Made by a program: the position numbers and the translations under genes
The notes under the pieces: model-generated
The model's database searches: none
What the model was told of the DNA's origin: nothing
The model's input: only the letters and a program-made list of their open reading frames with translations
Shown: one piece after another, positions 1 to 6,625 of the stretch
Position numbering within the stretch: position 1 is the first letter of the stretch
How the letters are laid out: each line of letters opens with the position of its first letter
Origin: Thermoleophilaceae bacterium
GTDB taxonomy: Bacteria > Actinomycetota > Thermoleophilia > Solirubrobacterales > Thermoleophilaceae
Assembly (NCBI GenBank): GCA_025937135.1
Contig: JAICRZ010000004.1
Coordinates: 1-44,184, forward strand
Length of the DNA: 44,184 nucleotides
Direction: 5' to 3'

Positions 1-14
1 CTGACCGCGGCCGA

Positions 15-20
15 TAGCGT
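15..20 (+). promoter_or_regulatory. -10 box, leaderless start of the DsrE-like gene
   Basis: TAGCGT lies 7 nt before the ATG at 28, so transcription would begin at or very near the start codon. No Shine-Dalgarno sequence precedes this ATG. The same spacing recurs at many starts in the window. Inferred from sequence only. Confidence 0.45.
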
Positions 21-27
21 CCGCGGC

Positions 28-393
28 ATGAAAATCGCATACGTCTTCAGCACGTCGGGACACACCGCCAGCTACAAGCTCGGGAAGATGATCCTTCCCC
101 AGCTCGAGAGCGGGACGCACGGCGTCGACGTCGTGGGGATGTTCTTCTTCGACGACAACAACTACGTCCTGCGCAAGGGCGATCCCCTCGGCGAGCGGCT
201 CTCCAAGGTGGCCAAGCAGAACGGGATGCTGCTGATGATGTGCGACCAGTGCGCGCTCGAACGCGAGCTCGCGACCGGGGAGCCGGGCGACTGCGAGCCG
301 AGCGGCACGGTCGAAGGCGTGAGCGTCGGCTGCTTCCCGGACCTCTACGGCGCGCTCGCGCCCGCGGCGCCGGACCACGTCATCACGCTCTGA
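28..393 (+). CDS. DsrE/DsrF-like family protein (SaoD-like)
   Basis: A 121-residue cytoplasmic protein with a DsrE-type fold start (MKIAYVFSTSGHTASYKLGK), a hydrophobic strand around residues 32-42 (VDVVGMFFF) and a CDQC pair at residues 72-75. Further cysteines lie at about 89 and 102 (GCFPDLY). DsrE/TusD-type proteins bind small molecules or carry sulfur on cysteines. This sequence resembles, from memory, the DsrE-related group named SaoD, but the partner genes of that set are not visible because the window starts 27 bases upstream. The ATG at 28 is preceded by a TAGCGT box and no ribosome site, suggesting a leaderless message. The cysteines suggest a redox or thiol-relay role, but substrate and pathway are unknown. 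Confidence 0.75.
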   Translation: MKIAYVFSTSGHTASYKLGKMILPQLESGTHGVDVVGMFFFDDNNYVLRKGDPLGERLSKVAKQNGMLLMMCDQCALERELATGEPGDCEPSGTVEGVSVGCFPDLYGALAPAAPDHVITL

Positions 394-455
394 CGCCTGC
401 GGGTTCTTCGCCCAGCCTCTATAGGCGAATCCTCAGGGTGCCGATACGCGCGTAG

Positions 456-2387
456 ATGGCGGCGACGGCCGACGACACGCAAGAGAAGAAGACCACCAGC
501 GGCCCGATCCGGCGGCGCGGCGACGCGCTGCCGCCCCAGACGCGCTCCGCCGCGAACCAGCCCACGTCCCCGCGCGTGGGCGGGCGGCTGCGCAACGAGA
601 TCCTGCTGCCGATCGTGATCGGGTCCGCGGTCCTCGTGGCGTCGACCGGCATCATCGCCTCCGGCGCCAACCAGCTCGGTCTGCCGATCATCCCCGTGGC
701 GGCGGCCGGCGGCCTGCTTCTGACAGCGGCGCTGATCGTCTACGTGGCGTGGATCGTGGACGGCGCCGCGCTCAAGCCGCTCTCGCGCGTGCGCACTGCG
801 CTCCAGGAGATGGAGGAGGGCAATTACGAAGCCCGCCTGCTCCCGGACGGCGCCGCCGAGCTCTGCGAGCTGGCCGAGGGCTTCAACCGGATGGCCACGA
901 TCGTCGGGCACCAGCGCGAGCGCCTGAAGATCGCCGCGGCCACGGACGGGCTCACCGGCCTCGCCAACCACCGCCACTTCCACGAGCGCCTGCGCTCCGA
1001 CCTCCAGGACGCGCGCGAGCGCGACCAGCCGCTCGCCGTGGCAGCGCTCGACATCGACGGCTTCAAGAAGATCAACGACGAGCGCGGCCACGCCCGTGGC
1101 GACGAGGCGCTCAAGCTCGCCGCCGAGGCGCTCGAGAAGGCGGTCCGCGGCGACGACCTCGTGTCGCGCATGGGTGGCGACGACTTCACGATCCTCATCC
1201 ACGGCGCCGACTCCGCCTACGCCCGCGACGTCACCGAGCGGGCGCGTCAGTCGATCATGCGCTCGCTGCCCGACGACATGGAGCTCACGGCGTCGGCCGG
1301 CTTCGTCTGCTTCCCCGACAACGCGACCGACGAGTCCAATCTCGCGGAGCTCGCCAACTCGGCTCTCGACGTCGCCAAGCGCCAGGGCGGCAACCAGACC
1401 CGCAAGTACGACCGCGAGTCGGTGTCGGCGATCCCGACGATGAAGCAGCAGCGCGCGGAGATCGACGAGCTGCTCGCCCAGGACGAGCCGATCACGCCGG
1501 TCTACCAGCCGCTCGTGGACCTCAACAGCGGCCGCACGATCGGCTACGAGGCGCTGTCGCGTTTCAACAGCGAGATCAAACGCTCGCCCGACGCGTGGTT
1601 CAACCAGGCGCAGGCGTGCGGGCGCGGGCTCCAGCTCGAGATCGCCGCGATCCGCGCGGCGCTGTCGGCGCCGCAGCGTCCGCCGGGCACCTACCTGTCG
1701 CTCAACTTCAGCCCGTCGGCGATCGCGTCCAACAAGATCCTGAACGTCCTGCCGCAGGACCTGTCGAGCGTCGTGATCGAGGTGACCGAGCACGAGCTGG
1801 CCGCCGAGGACGGCGCGCTCGAGGAGGGCATCGAGCGCCTCCGCGCCCGCGGCGCCCGCATCGCGGTGGACGACGCCGGCTCGGGCTACGCCGGCCTCAA
1901 GCAACTGATGCGCGTGCAGCCCGACGTGATCAAGCTCGACCGCTCGCTCGTCGAGGGCATCCACACCGACGGCGCGAAGATCGCCCTCGTCGAGTTCTTC
2001 GTCATGTTCGCCCGCCGCGTCGGCGCCGGCATCCTGACCGAGGGCATCGAGACCGTGGACGAGCTGCGCACGCTCGTGAACCTGGGCGTGAACTACGGCC
2101 AGGGCTACCTCCTCGGCCGCCCCGCCGAGCCGTGGAAGCCCGTCTCGGAGGAGATCACCCGCGCGCTCGCCACCGGCGCGCTGCGCACGCACGCCGCCCG
2201 CGGACCGGGCACGCCCGCCGCCGCCCCGGCGCCCACGCGTGCGGCCACCCCGGCGACGACCGGCACGGGCCCGCGCCGCGCGGCTCAGGAGGCGGCGGGC
2301 ACCAGCGTCCGCTGGCGCTCGCCCGGCAGCGGTTCGTCGCCCCAGCCACCCGCCGGCCCGATCAACCGGCGTCTGAATCGTTACTGA
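456..2387 (+). CDS. Membrane GGDEF/EAL cyclic-di-GMP signalling protein with HAMP domain
   Basis: A 643-residue protein. The N-terminal ~45 residues are polar and charged, followed by two membrane segments (about 48-68 and 75-100), a HAMP-like linker (about 105-160), a GGDEF domain (about 160-310), an EAL domain (about 335-575) and a disordered Ala/Pro/Arg tail. The diguanylate cyclase signature reads GGDDF (residues 240-244) rather than GGDEF/GGEEF, so cyclase activity is uncertain. The EAL domain looks catalytically complete: YEALSR at 364, an N in LNFSP, EVTEHE, DDAGSGY, the K of IKLD, TEGIET and GQGYLLG. The likely net activity is c-di-GMP hydrolysis, with GGDEF acting as a GTP or effector sensor; that is inference. 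The periplasmic loop is only a few residues, so it probably does not bind a ligand. The start is ATG at 456, with no clear ribosome site. Confidence 0.9.
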   Translation: MAATADDTQEKKTTSGPIRRRGDALPPQTRSAANQPTSPRVGGRLRNEILLPIVIGSAVLVASTGIIASGANQLGLPIIPVAAAGGLLLTAALIVYVAWIVDGAALKPLSRVRTALQEMEEGNYEARLLPDGAAELCELAEGFNRMATIVGHQRERLKIAAATDGLTGLANHRHFHERLRSDLQDARERDQPLAVAALDIDGFKKINDERGHARGDEALKLAAEALEKAVRGDDLVSRMGGDDFTILIHGADSAYARDVTERARQSIMRSLPDDMELTASAGFVCFPDNATDESNLAELANSALDVAKRQGGNQTRKYDRESVSAIPTMKQQRAEIDELLAQDEPITPVYQPLVDLNSGRTIGYEALSRFNSEIKRSPDAWFNQAQACGRGLQLEIAAIRAALSAPQRPPGTYLSLNFSPSAIASNKILNVLPQDLSSVVIEVTEHELAAEDGALEEGIERLRARGARIAVDDAGSGYAGLKQLMRVQPDVIKLDRSLVEGIHTDGAKIALVEFFVMFARRVGAGILTEGIETVDELRTLVNLGVNYGQGYLLGRPAEPWKPVSEEITRALATGALRTHAARGPGTPAAAPAPTRAATPATTGTGPRRAAQEAAGTSVRWRSPGSGSSPQPPAGPINRRLNRY

Positions 2388-2414
2388 CGACCAGACGCTC
2401 GCCGCGCGGCGTCC

Positions 2415-2420
2415 TAAAAT
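2415..2420 (+). promoter_or_regulatory. -10 box TAAAAT, decides start at 2428
   Basis: TAAAAT is 7 nt before the ATG at 2428 and overlaps the alternative ATG at 2419. If it is the -10 element, transcription starts downstream of 2419, so the leaderless ATG at 2428 must be the real start. Confidence 0.5.
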
Positions 2421-2427
2421 GGACGTC

Positions 2428-3057
2428 ATGGAAGCCAGCCGCCGAGCCGATCTCCTCCGCGCCTCGCCGCGGATGTTCGACAACGAGCTGCTCGACAGGC
2501 TCTCGCGGGTCCACCCGTCCGTGCCGGTCTTCCTATTCCTGCCGGCGATCGTCGTGCTCGTGGTGCTCGCCGCCTCGCGCACCGGCGTGCTGGGCCTGAT
2601 CGGCCTGTTCGTGGCCGGCTACTTCTTCTGGACGCTCGCCGAGTACTGGATCCACCGCGTGATCTTCCACTTCGAACCCGAGGACGGCTTCGGCGCGCGG
2701 CTGCACTGGATCATCCACGGCGTCCACCACGACCACCCGAACGACCCGATGCGGCTGGTCATGCCGCCGTCGGTCAGCCTCCCGCTCTCGGCACTCTTCT
2801 GCGTCGGCTTCTGGGCGGTGCTCGGCAGCAACTGGTACGCGTTCGGCGCGGGCTTCCTGGCGGGCTACCTGATCTACGACGAGATCCACTACTTCCTGCA
2901 CCACCACAAGCCGAAGTCGCGCGCCGGCAAGCGCCTGCGCGAGCTCCACATGCGCCACCACTTCCAGGACGACACGACCGGCTACGGCATCAGCGCGCCG
3001 TACTGGGACTCGGTGTTCCGCACCTTCCCGAGCAAGGCGCGGCGCGAGCGGCAGTAG
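2428..3057 (+). CDS. Fatty acid hydroxylase / sterol desaturase superfamily membrane protein
   Basis: A 209-residue integral membrane di-iron enzyme. Hydrophobic segments lie near residues 25-65 and 110-150. The histidine boxes of the superfamily are present: HRVIFHF, HWIIHGVHHDHPND, HYFLHHHKP and LHMRHHFQ. The spacing and the HGVHHDHP box are most like fatty-acid 2-hydroxylase (Scs7/FA2H type), which hydroxylates acyl chains of membrane lipids with O2. A carotenoid or sterol substrate cannot be excluded. No fused cytochrome b5 domain is present, so electrons must come from elsewhere. An ATG at 2419 would add three residues, but 2428 is preferred because of the -10 box at 2415-2420. It stands alone: the flanking genes are unrelated. 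Confidence 0.85.
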   Translation: MEASRRADLLRASPRMFDNELLDRLSRVHPSVPVFLFLPAIVVLVVLAASRTGVLGLIGLFVAGYFFWTLAEYWIHRVIFHFEPEDGFGARLHWIIHGVHHDHPNDPMRLVMPPSVSLPLSALFCVGFWAVLGSNWYAFGAGFLAGYLIYDEIHYFLHHHKPKSRAGKRLRELHMRHHFQDDTTGYGISAPYWDSVFRTFPSKARRERQ

Positions 3058-3092
3058 TTGCGGCGAGGGGCGAATCGCGCCGCCGCGGTTCT

Positions 3093-3098
3093 TAACGT
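3093..3098 (+). promoter_or_regulatory. -10 box, leaderless start of the homing-endonuclease-like gene
   Basis: TAACGT sits 6 nt before the ATG at 3105, with no ribosome binding site between them. It fits the leaderless pattern seen elsewhere in the window. Confidence 0.4.
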
Positions 3099-3104
3099 GG
3101 CGGT

Positions 3105-3830
3105 ATGCATTCCTACGCGGTCCGCGCCCGTGCACTGGAACTCGCTCGAGCCGGCCATCCTGACGCCGCGGTAGCGCGCGCGACGGGCCTCGCGCGAAGC
3201 ACGGTCCGCGACCTACGTCGCTCGTCGCCCGCTGCGTCGTGTCCCAGATGTTGGCGGCGTTCGAGCCGCTGCGCTTGGACGGCGGAGACGTACGCCTTCC
3301 TGTTAGGGCTCTACCTCGGCGACGGCTACATCTGCAAGGCCGGCCGCACGTACCGCCTACGGGTTTCCCTCGACGCGCGCTACCCGGGCGTCATCGCCGA
3401 CGCGCGTGCCTCGCTCGAGCGAACGTTCATCGAGAACGCCGTCGGAGAGGTACACGCAGACTCCGGGTCCACCGTGATCCTCTCGGTGTACAACTCGCAC
3501 CTGCCGTGCCTGTTCCCTCAACACGGTGTCGGGCCGAAGCACCTGCGTCCGATTGTTCTTGAGCCGTGGCAGCAGGACGCGGTCAGGGCAAAGCCGCTGG
3601 ACTTCCTGAAGGGATGCATCTGGTCCGACGGCTGCACATTCATCAATCGAACCGGCCGATACGAGTACCTGACGTACGACTTCTGCAACTCGTCCGCCGA
3701 CATCCGGAACCTGTTCATGAACGCGTGCGAAATGGCAGGCGTCCAGTACCGGTCAAGTCGCGACCGTGTCCGCGTGAACAGGCGGCTGAGCGTGATCCGG
3801 CTCCAAGAGACGATCGGGACGAAGACGTGA
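3105..3830 (+). CDS. LAGLIDADG homing-endonuclease-like protein with N-terminal HTH
   Basis: A 241-residue protein. Residues 8-40 read as a helix-turn-helix (GHPDAAVARATGLARSTVRDL), followed by a CPRC pair that may be half of a zinc site. Two LAGLIDADG-type helices follow: FLLGLYLGDGY at about 65-75 and FLKGCIWSDGC at about 167-177, each ending in the acidic residue used for catalysis. The two-motif arrangement fits a single-chain homing endonuclease or a domesticated DNA-binding derivative. The last two thirds of the gene have visibly lower G+C and more A/T-ending codons than the neighbours, a sign of transfer. It ends 26 bases before tRNA-Leu(CAG), so the tRNA locus may be its insertion or target site. 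No intron or intein host gene is seen, so it is free-standing. Whether it still cuts DNA is unknown. Confidence 0.75.
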   Translation: MHSYAVRARALELARAGHPDAAVARATGLARSTVRDLRRSSPAASCPRCWRRSSRCAWTAETYAFLLGLYLGDGYICKAGRTYRLRVSLDARYPGVIADARASLERTFIENAVGEVHADSGSTVILSVYNSHLPCLFPQHGVGPKHLRPIVLEPWQQDAVRAKPLDFLKGCIWSDGCTFINRTGRYEYLTYDFCNSSADIRNLFMNACEMAGVQYRSSRDRVRVNRRLSVIRLQETIGTKT

Positions 3831-3838
3831 GGCGCCGC

Positions 3839-3844
3839 TAGAGT
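3839..3844 (+). promoter_or_regulatory. Possible -10 box of tRNA-Leu
   Basis: TAGAGT lies 12 bases before the mature tRNA 5' end, just after the upstream gene's stop codon. No convincing -35 was found. Confidence 0.35.
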
Positions 3845-3856
3845 GGCGGCCTCCGC

Positions 3857-3940
3857 GCGGATGTGGCGGAATTGGCAGACGCGCAGGCTTCAGGTGCCTG
3901 TGGGGGCAACCCCGTGGAGGTTCGAGTCCTCTCATCCGCA
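3857..3940 (+). tRNA. tRNA-Leu (anticodon CAG)
   Basis: An 84-nt class II tRNA. The acceptor arms GCGGATG (3857-3863) and CATCCGC (3933-3939) pair perfectly, and the discriminator base is A. The D stem GCG/CGC encloses a loop with GG. The anticodon stem CAGGC/GCCTG encloses the loop TTCAGGT, giving anticodon CAG, which reads CTG codons. A long variable arm (GGGG CAA CCCC) is typical of leucine tRNA, and the T loop is TTCGAGT. The 3' CCA is not encoded. An apparent 89-codon reading frame crossing it is an artefact. Confidence 0.96.
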
Positions 3941-3976
3941 CTGAAGCAGCTTCGAGACCGCGCGTTGGGTGAAGAC

Positions 3977-4247
3977 ATGGACGAGCTGAAGGACAGCGCC
4001 CACGACTCCGGAGGAGGCGGCGCGCGGGGACATCCCCGAGCGGTTCTTCACCGTCGTCGGTATGCGCGTAGATGGAGACACGGCGTACGTGTGGTCGCTG
4101 ACGAACGACGGTCCTCCGTTCGAGCCCTATGAAGATGTGTGTGTCCGCGAGCGTGGACGATGGTTCGCGGACTCCGGCTCTGGCGGCTTCAGCACGATGG
4201 TCCCGCGGGAGGTTCTCGACGAGGCCGCTCGGCTGGGCTGGCACTGA
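3977..4247 (+). pseudogene. Small hypothetical gene, probably frameshifted
   Basis: Two adjoining frames look like one gene. Frame A starts at ATG 3977 (MDELKDSAHD). Frame B continues with protein-like sequence (PEEAARGDIPERFFTVVG, then MRVDGDTAYVWSLTNDG) and ends in EVLDEAARLGWH at 4247. Removing one base near 4007 would join them into a protein of about 89 residues. Without that correction, only a 61-residue ORF from ATG 4062 remains. A weak GGTGAAG ribosome site precedes 3977. The product is unknown; the strand-rich, polar second half suggests a small soluble domain. It lies just after tRNA-Leu, a common place for integrated debris. It could equally be intact with a sequencing error. Confidence 0.4.
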
Positions 4248-4328
4248 CGCTCGGGGCGCTCGTCGCCGCCGCCAGGCGCCGAGCGTCGGACGAGGCTGAT
4301 CTGCGCTAAGCAGCGACGGGCAGGCCGG

Positions 4329-4937
4329 TTAATCCGGCCGCTCCGGGCGCAGTAGCCCGTCGAGCATCCGCGCGAGGTCGTCCAGCAGCAGGCGGCGCTC
4401 GCGCCGGGACGTGCCGTCGCGGACCGAGAACGCGTAGCCACGCATGGTCAGCAGCATCGCGTGGGTGAGCCGGGCCGGGTCGTCGTCGCGCACGGCGCCA
4501 CTGGCGATCGCTGCTTCGAGGCGTGCCGTGAGCGACGTCGCGACGATCTCCTGGAAGCGGCCCGGGCGCTGGGTGATGTAGGGCAGCAGCAGCTCGGGAT
4601 CGACGTCGAGCACGCGCAGGAACAGCTCGTGTGAGGACAGCAGGTCGAGCCCGCGCACGGCGCTGGCCACGATCCGCTCGCGTTCGTCCTCGACGTCCGC
4701 GGTATCGCGAGCGGCGCGCTCGACGAGCGCACTGAACTCGCGCGTCATCAGCGTGCGGATCAGGCTCGAGATGTCCGGAAAGCGCCGGTACGCGGTCATC
4801 CGGCTGATCCCGACGCGCGCCGCAACGTCGGCGAACGTCGTGCGGCGGAACCCGACGAGCTGCACCTGCACATACGCGGCGTCGAGGAGGGCGCTCTCGA
4901 TCGGGTCGGACGACTCCTGTTCGAGCAAAGTGGACAT
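4329..4937 (-). CDS. TetR/AcrR family transcriptional regulator
   Basis: A 202-residue regulator. The N-terminal helix-turn-helix spans about residues 18-60 (TTFADVAARVGISRMTAYRRF), followed by an all-helical ligand and dimer domain. It is divergent from the AgpS-like/GlpD pair and most likely represses it. The same order (TetR, AGPS-like flavoprotein, GlpD) is known from Mycobacterium tuberculosis (Rv2250c, Rv2251 and Rv2249c), so the link to ether-lipid or glycerol-phosphate metabolism is supported by context. A TGGACA-n5-TGTCCA palindrome overlaps its 5' end. The palindrome overlaps a GATAAT -10 box placed 7 nt before an in-frame TTG at 4928, so the true start may be that TTG, three codons in. 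The ligand is unknown. Confidence 0.88.
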   Translation of the reverse strand: MSTLLEQESSDPIESALLDAAYVQVQLVGFRRTTFADVAARVGISRMTAYRRFPDISSLIRTLMTREFSALVERAARDTADVEDERERIVASAVRGLDLLSSHELFLRVLDVDPELLLPYITQRPGRFQEIVATSLTARLEAAIASGAVRDDDPARLTHAMLLTMRGYAFSVRDGTSRRERRLLLDDLARMLDGLLRPERPD

Positions 4938-4957
4938 TATCTGTCCAACTGTATAGT
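4931..4957. promoter_or_regulatory. TetR operator and divergent promoter
   Basis: TGGACA (4931-4936), TTATC, TGTCCA (4942-4947) form a perfect 6-bp inverted repeat. It overlaps the minus-strand -10 GATAAT (4941-4936) and lies directly before a plus-strand -10 TATAGT (4952-4957). A repressor bound here would block both tetR and the AgpS-like gene. The operator assignment is inference. Confidence 0.55.
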
Positions 4958-5011
4958 GCGGCGCAGACGCGGACGTCTGCCACCGAACCCGTCAGGAGAG
5001 GGAGAGCGACC

Positions 5012-6625
5012 ATGCAGGACGACCTTCGGCCGGCTGGGCGCTATCCCGACATGGCGCTGTCGGCGTGGGGTGATCCAGCAGCGGCGGAGCCACTCTCGCC
5101 CGATGTAGTGAAGCTGCTGCGCGACGCGCTCGGCGTGGGTGAAGACGGGCTCGGACGCGTCGCGCCGGACGCGATTCGCCTGCCGGACCCGCGGCTCGCC
5201 GACGACGTCCGCGCCGCGCTGGCCGATGCCGTCGGCGCGGAGCACGTGCGCGGTGACGCCGAGTCCCGCCTGCTCCACACGCGCGGCAAGTCGACCCCGG
5301 ACCTGCTGCGCATGAGGGCCGGGCAGGTGGAGGACGCGCCGGACGCGATCGTGCTTCCCGGCTCGCAGGACGAGGTGCTCGCGGTGCTCGCTGCCTGCGC
5401 GGATCGCCGCGTGGCGGTCGTCCCGTTCGGGGGCGGGACCTCGGTAGTCGGCGGGCTCGAGCCGGAGCGCGCGGGCTTCGACGGGGTGATCGCGCTGGAC
5501 CTGCGCCGCATGAACCGCCTGCTCGACCTCGACGAGATCTCCCGCACGGCCACGCTCGAGCCAGGCCTTCGCGGACCGGAGGCCGAGGCGCTGCTGGGCG
5601 AACGCGGCTTCACGATCGGTCATCACCCCCAGTCCTTCGAGTACGCGACGATCGGCGGCTTCGCCGCGGCGCGCTCGAGCGGCCAGGCGTCGGCCGGCTA
5701 CGGGCGTTTCGACGAGCGCGTCGTGCGCCTGACGCTCGCCACGCCGCGGGGCGCGATCGAGCTGGGCAGGGCGCCGAAGTCGGCGGCGGGCCCGGACCTT
5801 CGCCAGCTCGCGCTGGGGTCGGAGGGCGCTTTCGGCGTGATCACGTCCGTCACGGTCGAGGTGAGCCCGGTGCCGGCGCAGCGGGTCTACGACGGCTGGT
5901 GCCTTCCCTCGTTCGCCGACGGCGCCACGGCGCTGCGGCGCCTCGTCCAGGACGGTCCGGTGCCGACCGTGCTGCGGCTCTCCGACGAGACGGAGACGGC
6001 GCTGAACCTCGCGGCGCCCTCGGAGATCGGCCAAGGAAGCGCCGGGACCTGCCTCGCGATCGTGGGCTACGAAGGGAGCACCGAGAGCGTTGCGACGCGG
6101 CGCGACGCCGCGGGCGCGGTGCTGCGCGACTGCGGCGGCCAGCTCGACGAGGCCGCCGGCGCGAGCTGGGTCGAAGGCCGCTACAGGGGCCCCTACCTGC
6201 GCGACGCGATGCTGGACGCCGGCGCGCTGGTCGAGACCCTGGAGACGGCCACGTTCTGGTCCAACGTGCCCGCCCTCTACGCCGCGGTGGGCGACGCACT
6301 GCGCGAGTCACTCGGAGCGCAGGGGTCGCCGCCGGTCGTGCTCTGTCACATCTCGCACGTCTACCGCTCCGGTGCTTCGCTGTACTTCACGGTCGGCGCC
6401 GCCGCGCGCGACGACCCGCTGGCGCAGTGGCACGCGGCCAAGCGGACGGCGAGCGACGCGATCGCGGCCGCGGGCGGTGCGATCACCCATCATCACGGCG
6501 TCGGCATCGACCACCGCGAGCACTACGCGCGCGAGGTCGGCCCACTCGCGATCGCGGCGTTGCGTGCCGTGAAGGCGACGCTCGATCCGGAGGGGATCAT
6601 GAACCCCGGCGTCCTGATCGCATGA
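5012..6625 (+). CDS. FAD-binding oxidase, alkylglycerone-phosphate synthase-like
   Basis: A 537-residue flavoprotein of the vanillyl-alcohol-oxidase/PCMH fold. The FAD pyrophosphate loop PFGGGTSVVGG is at about 138-148, QSFEYATIGG at about 209 and the conserved LGSEGAFGVIT at about 269. The C-terminal HHHGVGIDHREHY at about 493 matches the HHHG active-site motif of alkyl-DHAP synthase, which swaps an acyl for an alkyl chain to make ether lipids. Bacterial homologues are often annotated only as FAD-linked oxidases (GlcD-like), so activity on acyl-DHAP is inferred. A purine-rich ribosome site (GGAGAGGGAGAG) precedes the ATG at 5012. The stop overlaps the start of the GlpD-like gene (ATGA at 6622), so the two are translated together and probably share a DHAP/glycerol-3-phosphate pathway. 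Confidence 0.85.
   Translation: MQDDLRPAGRYPDMALSAWGDPAAAEPLSPDVVKLLRDALGVGEDGLGRVAPDAIRLPDPRLADDVRAALADAVGAEHVRGDAESRLLHTRGKSTPDLLRMRAGQVEDAPDAIVLPGSQDEVLAVLAACADRRVAVVPFGGGTSVVGGLEPERAGFDGVIALDLRRMNRLLDLDEISRTATLEPGLRGPEAEALLGERGFTIGHHPQSFEYATIGGFAAARSSGQASAGYGRFDERVVRLTLATPRGAIELGRAPKSAAGPDLRQLALGSEGAFGVITSVTVEVSPVPAQRVYDGWCLPSFADGATALRRLVQDGPVPTVLRLSDETETALNLAAPSEIGQGSAGTCLAIVGYEGSTESVATRRDAAGAVLRDCGGQLDEAAGASWVEGRYRGPYLRDAMLDAGALVETLETATFWSNVPALYAAVGDALRESLGAQGSPPVVLCHISHVYRSGASLYFTVGAAARDDPLAQWHAAKRTASDAIAAAGGAITHHHGVGIDHREHYAREVGPLAIAALRAVKATLDPEGIMNPGVLIA

Noticed and set aside
345-2582. Long minus-strand open frame opposite the GGDEF/EAL gene
   Set aside because: It is an antisense shadow with Arg/Ala/Gly-rich, motif-free translation; the plus strand holds clear domains.
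3863-4132. Open frame running through tRNA-Leu
   Set aside because: It overlaps the tRNA and translates its sequence; only the part from 3977 may belong to a real, frameshifted gene.
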